Origin: Cokeromyces recurvatus
Lineage: Eukaryota > Mucoromycota > Mucoromycetes > Mucorales > Mucoraceae
Reading direction: 5' to 3'
DNA length: 64,000 nucleotides
Assembly (NCBI RefSeq): GCF_025118155.1
Contig: NW_026251388.1
Span: 744,001 to 808,000, forward strand
Positions 47,753 through 58,400 of the stretch are shown here, one piece after another. Made by a program: the position numbers and the translations under genes. Within the stretch, counting starts at the first letter, position 1. Each line of letters begins with the position of its first letter. The notes below the pieces were generated by a model. It was not told the origin of the DNA. It saw only the letters and a program-made list of their open reading frames with translations, and did no database searches.

Positions 47753-48974
47753 ATGAGTTCTAACAATAATAATGAACAGCACAAGTAATCCAGTAGTTTA
47801 ACAAAAAAAAAAAAAAAAAAAAAAGTGTCAAATTTTAATTATTTTTTTTTTCTTTAGGAATAAGGATGATCTTATGGAAGTAATAGGCTCAACAGTTTTG
47901 GGTGTTCAAAGCTCATTTGGCTCTGTATATGACGTACATATTTGAACACATTTAAAAAAGGAAGAACATACACCTTCTAATTTATAAGTATCAAAGTCTT
48001 TAGAAAAAAGCTTAAAACAGAATTTACAAATGAGTCAAAGCATGATTCACATGATTGAAGAGATTTATAAAGCGAATATTAAAATTGGTAAACTTTTTTT
48101 TAGAAGAAAAAGAGAGTTATTAAATACTGAAATATAATAAAGGTAGTTCATTGAAACCAGCAGGAAATGGTAATATTCATATGACTTTAACGATAAATAA
48201 CAGAACAAAGCTTCCTGTAACATCTATGGTTGGATTATTAAAATTTGAGACAAAAGAAGAAGTAACTATTATTCATGTGTATAGACCAAAAAAGAAAAAA
48301 AAAAATTCACAATTTTACTTTAGGTTAATTTAACTTATTTTGATTCATATCAAAAAAGTGAAAATAATTCAAATCAACAACTCCCAAATATTTTTGAATC
48401 ATTGTGTGATTTGACTCCACAAACACAATATGTACAAGAAATTGAAATAAAATTAAAGCATGTAGTTCAATGCAATGGCATTTTTACTTTACATTTTCAA
48501 AATCCAGTTGATAAAAGACAAATTGAATTAAAACATTCTTTTGGATTATACTTAATTGATCAGGTATGTCTATAAATTTATAAAAAAAATACTTACAACT
48601 TACGATATTTTATAGTTCAAAAAAGAAATCGTAAATAATAATGTGAAACTAGATCTAGAAATTATAGATCAGCTCTGCTATCCGGTTGCATTTTTACGTG
48701 AAATAATGGAGATACATCCTATAAAGGGTATAGAAGTTGATATGTGTATACAGTTAATCGCTTCAAATGTAAGTAGAAACGATTTTTTTCTTAAAAAAAA
48801 AAGGTAGTAATAGTATCAACTAAAACTTTTTGTTTACAGATACAAATAATATGTAGAATTATAAATATTGCTGATGATTATAATACAGTTGAAGTTGAGT
48901 TTTCTAGTAATTCGAAGGAATTAACAGCAAAATTGATCATGGAATTAAACATGCTTTGTAGTTCATCACTTTAA
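47753..48974 (+). CDS. Uncharacterised 286-residue protein with coiled-coil and beta-rich part
   Basis: Seven exons join cleanly (47753-47784, 47858-47933, 47997-48087, 48143-48276, 48324-48563, 48616-48768, 48840-48974), and every junction is canonical. The N-terminal 70 residues look helical and possibly coiled-coil (SLEKSLKQNLQMSQSMIHMI). The rest alternates hydrophobic and polar residues as in beta-sandwich domains (GNGNIHMTLTINNRTKLPVT, IEIKLKHVVQCNGIFTLHF, GIEVDMCIQLIASNIQIICR). No membrane segment or signal. I do not recognise the family; the beta-rich half vaguely recalls adaptor or appendage-type domains, but that is only an impression. The exon structure, in-frame total and absence of low-complexity sequence argue that it is a real gene. 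Confidence 0.8.
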
Positions 48975-49113
48975 ATATAACAAGCTAAGGTTAAAAAATT
49001 CATAAAACTGTAGAAGGGTCTTGATTGCTTAATGTAATTGTTTTATTTTAAAGTTGAATAATTAATATACTATGCGTGTAATTTGCAATAAGTATTCTTT
49101 ATGAAGTGTGTTT

Positions 49114-49722
49114 CTATAGCTTTGATGGGTTATAATGTAATAATGAACAAATGAAAATTATGATAAATATTATGAATGTAAAAGATGGAAAAGAAGAAGT
49201 TGTATTGTGGATATAATTAGCTCTTTTATCTGTATTTAATGCAATATTATCATCCTCCTTAAGATAGTGCTGGTAGAAGAATAATGGATCCTCCTTTGAG
49301 GAGTGTATAAATATCATTTTACTATTATTATAAAATGATAATTTCTTCATTTTTGTTATTTCTTTTTCAAAATTTTCTTCGGCTAACTTTTCAATAATAT
49401 CCTGACTATGAAGAAACTGCTCTAGTACGACATTAGAATATCTTGCTACACCTGTGTAATTTAGAAATGCTTCCATTAACTCTCGCCAAATACTTGTCCG
49501 TTCCTCTTCTATGAGAACTTCCTCTAATGCAGCTGTAGCTAGATCAAGGAAGTTATCTTTATCGATTTGAAATGAAGAGGTATTCTTTTGTTGATTTGTT
49601 TTATATGTTTTAGTAGTTTTTCTTGATACAAAATTAGGACAAGAGGATATTTTTCTTCTAATAAGTTCCATATTATTGTTAAATAAAAGATCATTTGTAT
49701 AATTCATTACTTTAGTTGACAT
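49114..49722 (-). CDS. Uncharacterised 202-residue tail-anchored protein
   Basis: Single exon. The N-terminal part is basic and asparagine-rich (ELIRRKISSCPNFVSRKTTK). The middle is an acidic helical segment (LDLATAALEEVLIEEERTSI followed by WRELMEAFLNYTGVARYSNV). The last 25 residues form one hydrophobic span (FTFIIFIIIFICSLL) ending HYNPSKL, the layout of a C-terminal tail anchor with the bulk facing the cytosol. No family recognised. Convergent with the uncharacterised 286-residue gene (139 bp between stops). Confidence 0.6.
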   Translation of the reverse strand: MSTKVMNYTNDLLFNNNMELIRRKISSCPNFVSRKTTKTYKTNQQKNTSSFQIDKDNFLDLATAALEEVLIEEERTSIWRELMEAFLNYTGVARYSNVVLEQFLHSQDIIEKLAEENFEKEITKMKKLSFYNNSKMIFIHSSKEDPLFFYQHYLKEDDNIALNTDKRANYIHNTTSSFPSFTFIIFIIIFICSLLHYNPSKL

Positions 49723-49857
49723 TTTATATATGTATATGAAAAGAAGGAAGAAAGGAAGAAAGAAGTTAAGTTTTAAAGTATATATGCAAATTGTAAGAAT
49801 AAATCAACTCTGTCCCACATAAAGCTCTTTTTACGCTTTGAACAAAGTCCGATAGTG

Positions 49858-50251
49858 ATGCTAAATAATAAAAGATATCCGGATTTATGTTATGTTGTAT
49901 CTGATGATTATGTTTGTTATTACATAAATTTTAATGTATTCGAAATGATTTTTTTTAGACTAGCAGAAAAAAAGATCAACTGAAATTGATAATATCTCAT
50001 AATATAACTCATAATCTTCTTCTTCTCCTTTTTTCTCTTATAGCTACTAGTTTAATATCTTCTCTGACATCGGATCTGATCGGCATAGAGAAAGTTATTT
50101 AAAACTATACATACCCCAGTTTCCATCATATGATGAATTTTTAATAGAAATCAATAGACTTTCATGTGTAAAAATAAATAAGTACAAAGAATGGGGAAAT
50201 TTTATTAAAATAAGCAATGATTTCTTAAAGCTTGGTATACATTATAATTAA
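49858..50251 (+). CDS. Possible small spliced gene or gene remnant (92 residues)
   Basis: Two plus-strand open segments, 49858-49935 and 50051-50251, join through a 115-bp GT-AG intron into 93 codons. The product starts MLNNKRYPDLCYVVSDDYVC and ends FIKISNDFLKLGIHYN, with a central YIPQFPSYDEFLIEINRLSC. The composition is protein-like, unlike the AT-driven frames nearby. The frame is also open upstream of the ATG, so it could be the 3' part of a longer or decayed gene. No family assigned. Confidence 0.35.
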
Positions 50252-50470
50252 ATCATTAATAATGTGAGTGAGTGTGTGTGTGTGTTTTATTATTACTAAA
50301 GTATTCTTTTTTTTTTTTTTTACTGTTATATATCTTTATTTGAATATATGTTCATATCTTTTAAGTAGAATAGAATAATAGAGTTTAACTCTTTTGTTTA
50401 GCATTCCTATTAAAATAAAAATAAGAAATTAAACAGAAATGCACTGTGTAGAGTATTTTTAATTTATAAC

Positions 50471-52959
50471 TTACATAGCATCTAATTCAGCCTTGAATTT
50501 TTTAGTAATCTCTGGTCGTTTAATCTTTTGTGCTGCAGTCAATAATCCCTAAAAAGAAAAAAGAAAAAAAAAAAAGTCAGGCTACATATCATCACAATTA
50601 TAATTTTGTTACCGAGTCAGTGGTCCATTCATCATCACATAAGTGTACATCAAAAAGAAGCTCGGACCCTTTTAGGCCGCCCTCTTTGGCTTGATTAATA
50701 AGTGATTTAAGAATCGTCTTCTTTATAGTCTCATCCTGGCATAATGCCTTGAAATCTGTCTCGGTCACTTTTTTTTCACTAGCTAATTTACGAATTACAG
50801 GTTCGGACACAACGGCTAAAGCAACTGGCTTAGGGAATAAAGAATCAGCGTATACACAGATATTAAGGACATAAATACAACTCTTATATATTGATTCCAG
50901 TTTTTCAAGTGCAATATATTCACCATTATTCAATTTAACTAAATTCTTTTTTCTGTCAATGATAGTCAGCGTTCCGTTTTCATTCCATTCAGCAATATCA
51001 CCTGTTTGTAACCAGTTATCTTCAGTAATTGTTTCTTTAGTGATATCGTCACGTTTCCAATACCCTTTTGTGATAGCAGGACCTCGAACCCAGACTTCAC
51101 CTTGAGGCTTTGTATTTGTTGAAAAATAATTTGCGTCAGGGACATCAACAAGCTTAATTTCACAGCACGGAACAGGTGCCCCAACTTCACCATAGGCGAA
51201 TTGTTCAGGTGTCATCACGCAACACATACTGTATATATATAATATTAATACTAGCATCACATTATGATATATTTATGTTTCTTACCCACAACCTATGGAG
51301 AGCAATATGAATAAAATGCAACAATTATATAAGTCAAATATAAATTAAAATAAAATATTCTACTCACTTTCAGTCATGCCTTTAAAATAAAATAAAAAAT
51401 TAGCATATCATGTTATCTTCTTTTAATAAGAACATACCAAAACCACCTAAAATTGGACAAAGCGTAACAGATAAGAATTTTTGGGTTTCTACAGAAACTG
51501 GTGCTCCTCCAGATAAAGCAAATCGAAGTCGACCTCCTACTTGGTCTTTGATCTTATTAAATACAACTTTATCTATAAATCCTGTAGGAAGATGGCGTTC
51601 TAGTAACCAAGCTTTAGTGGTGTATGCTTTGTGAAACATTTTTTGTGCTTTTGAAGAAGTTGTTGAGATTTTTGCAAGAATTCCTTTACGAATAGATTCC
51701 CATACAGCAGGTACACCAGTCATTAATGTTGGTCTAAACTCCTTAATATCACCTTTACAGTTACGAACTGATGTATCTGTTAATGTACGCACAGATGCAT
51801 ATCCAAGACTAAAAAAAAAAATGAAAATAAAAAAGATAATGTTTCAGAATAAAAAGATAGTATATATGTATATATATAAAAGGGATGTCCTTACGTTATT
51901 CCCCAGTATACACAAACATTTTCGACAACAAATTCTAATACATGCGCCAGTGGAAGGTAGGCTATCATACTATCATGATCTGTTACAAGATGTCCAAGAA
52001 TGGTATGACAAGCAGCAACTAAGATACATAATTTAAAAATAAATAAGATATAATACTAAAACAGATTGTTACACTTTACTAGCAGCCACTATGTTTTTAT
52101 GTGACAACATAACACCTTTAGGATTTCCTGTGCTTCCGGAAGTATACATAATACAGCAAAGATCTTCTGGTTCAGGCTGTCTAGCTTCTCTTGGATTTTC
52201 TCTACCTAACTTAGCAATCTCATCTAAAGAAAATATTCTTTGAGTTACAGCTGCTTTAATTTTATAAAACGCATCAGCTTTAATTTCCCCGCTATAAATA
52301 ATGCACTTGAGTGAGGGACATTTGTTAGCAACTTTTTGAACAGTAGGTAATAGATCAGATGTGGTATAGATAGCTTCTACTTCGGTCTCATTCATTGAAT
52401 GAAGTAAACCTTCCTCGCCTAAAGTATCATATGCAGTAACAATTGTCATGTTTTGAGTAAAAGCACTATGAGCAGTAAGAAGCCAATACATGCTAAATAA
52501 TCATAACCATGATCATAAAAAAAAAATAGGTAAATATATAAAAATTAATACTAAATAATAAGCTTACTTTGTCGAAGAGAATATTTCTATTTTGGACTTT
52601 TCTTTAAGCCCAATTTGAAGAAGTCCAGCACCAATATCATGAGTTAAGCGTGAAGCTTCCTTATAAGTTAAATAATGGTATCCTGATAGTTGAAAATAAT
52701 TCCATGTCTTATTCTCTTTAATTTCTTCTCCATCAACAAACTTTGATACCTCTTTCTCCTCCTCTACTATTTTTTCAACTCTACGAAATCCGAACCCTTT
52801 ACGTTCAGGATATTTTTTAGCACTATGATATAGAACATCATAAAGTGTATGAACATTATTATTTGGAACTCGGGTTAACCCCTCAGGCGCAAAAATGGAT
52901 CTTCTAATACGTCCACCATTAGGCTGTTCAGGACCAACTTCGATAGTAAAAGACTTCAT
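50471..52959 (-). CDS. Long-chain fatty acid-CoA ligase (FAA/ACSL type)
   Basis: Activates long-chain fatty acids to acyl-CoA via acyl-AMP for lipid synthesis, import and beta-oxidation. Eight exons: 52959-52568, 52492-52080, 52018-51895, 51808-51438, 51379-51368, 51292-51286, 51228-50613, 50548-50471; 670 residues. Motifs: AMP-binding loop [45 protein letters not shown]; and [20 protein letters not shown], which is assembled from four exons including micro-exons of 12 and 7 bases. Also [40 protein letters not shown] (the fatty acid-CoA synthetase signature) and a C-terminal [18 protein letters not shown]. The plain C-terminus carries no SKL-type peroxisome signal, suggesting ER, lipid droplet or cell-surface location, as for yeast Faa1/Faa4. 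Confidence 0.94.
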
Positions 52960-53880
52960 TTAAAAAATATTATAAAAAGACTAAAAGAAATAAACAAAAA
53001 AATAAAATAAGAACTGTTATTTGGTGGTTTTTATTATTATCATTTTATGTTGCACAATAAAATTCTTTATAACAATAGTGATCTGTAACAGTAAAATTGT
53101 CACATTGTGAGTAAGGAATATTGTGTAAAAAAAAAAAAGAAAAGAAACAATGTCCCTTTTTTGACATGAAACATTATTAGACAAATATTTTAAAGTTAAA
53201 ACTATATAACTTGTTGGCTACATATATATTGTTTAATAAATATATGTATATGCATATGTATATTCTTGTAGATTATATATCAGTGACTAAAATAAGAGTG
53301 ACAAAATAAATAAATATTTATATATATATTTTACACACATAACGCTATTTTTTTTCTTTACTTCCCAATGAACATTAATCTTTTCCATGTATTATAATGA
53401 ATTGGGAAAACTGACTCCATATGATATTCACCATAAGATGTGAGTATGTTCCTTAATTTCCTTTTCAGGATATTGCGTCCGTGCATTTTTTCATGATGAT
53501 ATTAAAAACTATTGTAGAGAACTGAAGATAATAATCTTCATTTTTTTTAAAAAAAAAAATATATACATAGCATCATTTAATTTTTTTGTTTTTTATCATG
53601 TATTCAGATTAATTATATATATTAAATTCATTCAAATGATCAACTTTCATAAAACTGAAACATGTAAATTAAATGTTATAGTGATTGTCGGCAACACACG
53701 TCTCATAATTTAAAGTTATGATATTCATATTTTCCAATCTTTAAACAAATGTTACAATAAGAATCTTGTACAAAAGTGCGCGCCGGACAGCCCGGGATTT
53801 TACAATTATCACGTGATCGAAAATCGAAAAATTTTTACAAACTGTATATAGTATATACAAAAATAAAATTCGCAAGTTAT
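52960..53880. other. Intergenic region upstream of the first tRNA-Val
   Basis: AT-rich. A short plus-strand frame starts at an ATG at 53387 and contains a 29-bp stretch (53440-53468) with perfect intron-like ends. The GC-rich box upstream of the tRNA is at 53775-53796. No established gene other than the tRNA that follows. Confidence 0.45.
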
Positions 53881-53962
53881 GGTTTCTTGGTGTAGTTGGT
53901 TATCACGTCTGCTTTACACGCAGACGGTCGCCAGTTCGAACCTGGCAGGAATCATATTTTTT
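53775..53962 (+). repeat. Left arm of a 188-bp inverted repeat containing tRNA-Val
   Basis: Matches the reverse complement of 58214-58400 at roughly nine of ten positions. The similarity begins at AGTGCGCGCCGG, covers about 105 bp of 5' flank and the whole tRNA, and stops in the T-run after it. The arms enclose 4.25 kb including the MFS gene. Confidence 0.9.
53881..53954 (+). tRNA. tRNA-Val (anticodon UAC)
   Basis: Cloverleaf of 74 nt including the discriminator A. The acceptor stem GGTTTCT pairs with AGGAATC (two G-U pairs). The anticodon arm TCTGC-TTTACAC-GCAGA has TAC at positions 34-36. The T arm CCAGTTCGAACCTGG includes the B box GTTCGAACC; the A box is around TGTAGTTGG. No intron. A T-run for RNA polymerase III termination starts 3 bases after the end. 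Confidence 0.96.
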
Positions 53963-55048
53963 TAGCATGATTACCTATTGCTAAAAATTTTTTTTTTTTT
54001 TTGTTTCAATAATACGATATATTTTCAAGTATATTGTTATACTTTGATAAATCCGTTACATAGAAACTTATTAAGCATTACCTAAATTTATCTATTGATA
54101 TTCAACATTCTTTTCCTCTCACTTATGTAATAATAAGTACAATTATATAAGCCTTATATAAATACTATTATTATTACTTTGTTAGACATGCCAGCTTATT
54201 CTAGCATTGAATAGGAATCCACATTAAAAGAACATTATTTGTATAAGTCAGATAGTCTTTTCTTTTCTATCTCATCTGTTGAATGCACTCTTTTACTTAG
54301 CATCGGTCGAGCCTTTCCTATTGTGATAGAGAGAATAGGTCTACCTTAGTCGAGCTTTGCTAATATAAAGCATTTAATTAAAAAAAAAAAAAAAAATACC
54401 TATTATAGCTGCTAATATGTATAAGTAATGTATTACGATATCAAATGGATTGCCAACTGGTTACTATTGTGGATGAAGAAATAATATTCATATTTTTTTT
54501 TGCTAAGTAATAAAAAATGAAGAAAAAAAAAAGAGAGAAAAACCAAGTGATTTAAATATTAAATTATTGATATATTTTAACACTTGTATGTACATAAGCC
54601 TTTTATTGGTTTGATTTTCCATTATTAAAACTATCTGACACCTTATCTAAAAAATCTGATCTAACCCCTTTCATGGCCACTCATACAACATTTATGAAAT
54701 CAATAATATAAAATGACTAACATCTATTCTACTATAATATGTTCCCTTTCTCCTTAAGAACAATAGCGTATTAATACATAAAACAGATTAATCAATTATG
54801 TTGTACACAGAATTAAGTTATCAGATTTAATTTATTTTTAGTTTAGGACTACGGCCACCATTTGGTATCTAATAAGATTGTTTGAAATAATATGTATGAT
54901 AAAAAAAATAAAAGGATACTAAATTATGTGCATTGCTCCATCAAATATATTGATATATAATTAATAAATATATTTTACATTTGAACATTGATTATTTTTT
55001 CAATAAACCGAAAGTTGTAATTCTAATAACATTATTATTCTAAATATA
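53955..55048. other. Intergenic region, no gene seen
   Basis: AT-rich DNA between the first tRNA and the 3' end of the MFS gene. A short pair of near-inverse segments occurs near 54301-54356 (ATCGGTCGAGC / GTCGAGCTTTGC). Nothing else marked. Confidence 0.5.
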
Positions 55049-57081
55049 TTATTTAATAAGGCTTCCACTAGCTTCTTCATGCTCCTCTTCTTCTTCATAA
55101 ATATGTACAACCTCCTCTCGGGCATGTGCAGTTTCATAATCATTTGGATCTAATCTTTTACTTAAACTAAAAGTTAATGCACCTATTGCTGCCAAAAGTA
55201 TAAATGTGGTATTGATTCGAAGTTGATAAGGAAGAAATGTCAAAGATAAAGATCTAAAATAAGAATAAATATTATTATATAAACATAACGGTTTTACAAA
55301 TTACATCAGATTACTTACGCTGACCAAATCGTACCACAGATAGCAGGTCCAATAGAGCGCATAGCGCTTGCACAGCCTAGTTAAATAAAAAATCAGTATA
55401 TATATATATATATGTATATATTTGTATTATAAAAAATACATTGAGAGAATCCATTAACAGCTCCTAATTTATCCACACTGGGGCACGCATTGTTTACTAA
55501 AATAGTACATCCAGTAAAGCAAATTGTATGTCCAATTGTTTTAATTGTTAATGATATCAATAACCCTACCCACACCCATAATTTAGTATTCGTTTCACCG
55601 TGAAAATCAGGTACAAAATAGAGTATACGAATTATGCCTTGGGAAAGATAGAGGAAGATGAGGATGCTTAGTACTATTTGAAGCAATCGTAAGAGCCCAA
55701 ACCTTTTGGTTAGAGTAGGCAAAACAAATATTTGGCCAATTAAGGTAACTACACCGGCATAGCTAAGAGCAACACCAATCTCATTTGGAGTGAATCCTAA
55801 GCCGCCACTGTCTCTACTACTAGCAGTGTAAAGAGGAAACAATTCTATAAAATTATTATAAGTCAAATGTATAGTAGAAATAAAAAATACATTAATCTAC
55901 CATCCATGAATATAGCTTGAAGAGCAAAGAATGCATATGTAACACATATTGATAGTACAGATGGAGTAAGTGCTTCTTTCAATGTAGGAGATGTGGGTTT
56001 ATCGTGTACAGTAGGTGTAGGGGAATGCTGAATTTTGACAGTACCAGTATTTGAGTTTGTTTTAAATGTAGAGTAATGTTGCTCATTATTAAATGAATCA
56101 TTTGTTAACAATTCCTCCTCTTCATCACCTTTCATTGCATTTTCATTATGAACTACGTGTGTTTCTTCCAAGAAAAATATACCAAATATGAGACCCAAGG
56201 TACAAATAGATGCTGAAATAAAGCATGGTAAAAAGTAAGGATAATTAGTTAAAAAATCTGAAATAATCCCAAGATTACTAAATACGTTAGGATAATTGGA
56301 AACTGGATGTGATAAAAAGCCACCGAGCATGGGACCGATAATTGATCCAAGACCATACATTAATGGTAATAATGAGAAAGCTTGTGCTCTTTGATGAGGT
56401 AAATAATCCATAGTTAGCTCTGATACCATGCTTTTCAAAACGCCGATATTACCATTCTAATAAAATTAATAATACGTTAAAACTATCTAAAAAAAAAAAT
56501 GATGTACTATAGTAATTAGCTCACAAGAAGACCACATAAACTTCGAGATAAAAGTGCCCATATAAATGATTTTGATAGACCAAACAATAAAATACTAGAT
56601 ATTGTACCAACTAAGCCCTGCAAAATAACCGGTCTTCTACCAATTCGATCAGATAATATTCCCCAATGTATGCCTATTAAAAAATAAATCTATGTTACTT
56701 TATTATTATATTATTTTTTGCCTGTTATTTCTACCAGTCAAAAGTTGAGCAAGAGCAAAACATGATGTTATAAGGCCAACATAATAGCCTACACCTTTTT
56801 CATCAGCAATATGAAAATCTCTTATCATCTAAAGATAATTATATAAACATAAGCAAACTTAATGATTAATTTAAATTACTTGTACTACCTGAACGACAAA
56901 AGGAAAAATAACAGTAAAACAAATTGGTTCCTAATAGAATCATACATGTCAGCGATCATGCTCATCTAACAATAAATCTATAAAATGTCAAAAAGGAATG
57001 CATAATACCTACAGCAAAACGACATACGCAAATGGCAAATAATTGTCTATACGGTAATGGCTTTGTTGTTTTTTGCAACAT
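55049..57081 (-). CDS. MFS transporter (DHA1/ZIFL-like)
   Basis: Drug:proton-antiporter type facilitator with about 12 helices. Eight exons: 57081-57013, 56930-56889, 56828-56735, 56673-56525, 56456-55901, 55844-55440, 55376-55319, 55253-55049; 525 residues. The start MLQKTTKPLPYRQLFAICVC joins to RFAEPICFTVIFPFVVQMIR, the typical CR(L/F)AEPI helix-1 motif; this fixes the exon 1 donor at 57012. Also GYYVGLITSCFALAQLLTGI, HWGILSDRIGRRPVILQG (MFS signature) and GLGSIIGPMLGGFLSHPVS (antiporter motif C-like). A long hydrophilic central loop and an acidic C-terminal tail (HIYEEEEEHEEASGSLIK) are present. Relatives include fungal YCR023C-type and plant zinc-induced-facilitator proteins; substrate unknown. 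It sits between two inverted tRNA-Val genes. Confidence 0.88.
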
Positions 57082-58221
57082 TTTTCTTTTTTTTTTTTAT
57101 TTATTTATTGTTTGGTATATGTGCAAAATAAAAAGTTAAAAAAAAACTCATCTTTTGTTTAATTCTATCTTTTTTTTTTTTTTTTTTTTTTTTTTTTGTT
57201 TTATAAAACGGAATTAGATAGATATGATTCCTTCGGGATAACTTTAATCCAGAATCAATAAAAAAGGAACAGTGCTCTTTTCAAAAGGAACTAATTAAAT
57301 AATCTTAATTTTTTTAACGAATAGAATACTCCTAATTTATGAAACAAAAGTTTTTTTTTATTGTTTGTATCAGTAATAGTGGTTTTTTAGTAATTATTAT
57401 GCAGTAACTGGTTAACAATACATGAATGCCAGAATGAGTTACATTTATGCAAGGAAAATATACAATAATTTTATTTGAATATGCATAAAGTAAAAACGTC
57501 TTAAACGTTGTTATACTACTTAAACTATTCAACTGAAAAAAAAATAGTAATTTGTAGCTTAAAATTCTATCAGATTTTGAACTATTCTTTAATACTTCAT
57601 GATTTACTGTTGAGCAAATTCAGAAAATTAAAATGCTTGCAATATATCTAATTAGCTTCCAAATTAAATACCATTATTACAATAAGCTCTTTATCTGATC
57701 GTCGAACATTTAACATTTGTTGCAGGTCTGACGATCGGATAGCAATATTATTAATGGAGTCATATTTATTTGTGAAATTAATGATTAGATTAATATAGAT
57801 ATTCAATTATGTAACTACGTTCAATAGGTAAATTATAAATATATGAATATATAAGACTTGAATTAAGTGACACTCCGATGGCTTCCATTTGTAAACTTTT
57901 GTTTGAGTTAGATTACTTCTATCATGGTAAACTTTCTTCTGAAACCCTCTCTCTTGACACCAAGCTGATAGCTTGGTTGTGTAATTCTTAGTCTAGTATT
58001 TAACGATATATTTCCCTTTCCGTCTTTTCTTCTTGGTCATTTTTACCCTTTTGACCAACAAAAGGTTTTTTAGCAGTCTTCCCACTTTTTTGATCTGACC
58101 CAGGTGAAACAATACAAACGTATTATGTGCTCACAAGTTTTTTTTTTCTTAAAAAAAAAAAAATTTTTTTTTTTACTCATACAAGACATCCAACCAGAAA
58201 AATGAAAAAATTCAAAAAATA
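57082..58221. other. Intergenic region with small inverted repeats
   Basis: The MFS promoter side, with a T-run at 57172-57197. Two compact foldbacks: GATCGTC/GACGATC (around 57697 and 57731) and the nearly perfect ACCAAGCT-GAT-AGCTTGGT at about 57959-57977. No gene seen. Confidence 0.5.
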
Positions 58222-58400
58222 TGATTCCTGCCAGGTTCGAACTGGCGACCGTCTGCGTGTAAAGCAGACGTGATAACCAACTACACCAAGAAACCATAAC
58301 TTGCAAATTTTATTTTTGTATATACTATATACAGTTTGGAAAAATTTTCGATTTTTGATCACGTGACTAGAGAAAAATTCCGGGCTGTCCGGCGCGCACT
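58214..58400 (-). repeat. Right arm of the inverted repeat containing tRNA-Val
   Basis: Mirror of 53775-53962. Both the tRNA and its GC-rich 5' flank box (GCGCGCCGGACAGCCCGG on the minus strand) are kept. Differences are concentrated between that box and the tRNA. Confidence 0.9.
58222..58295 (-). tRNA. tRNA-Val (anticodon UAC), second copy
   Basis: Same 74-nt cloverleaf as the first copy, in opposite orientation. It is identical through the acceptor, D and anticodon arms. One T-arm base pair region differs (CCAGTTCGAACCTGG in both), so it should be functional. A T-run follows downstream on its strand. Confidence 0.95.

Noticed and set aside
58070..58362. Minus-strand frames of 60-80 codons around 58222-58295
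   Set aside because: They are translations through the second tRNA-Val gene and its flanks.
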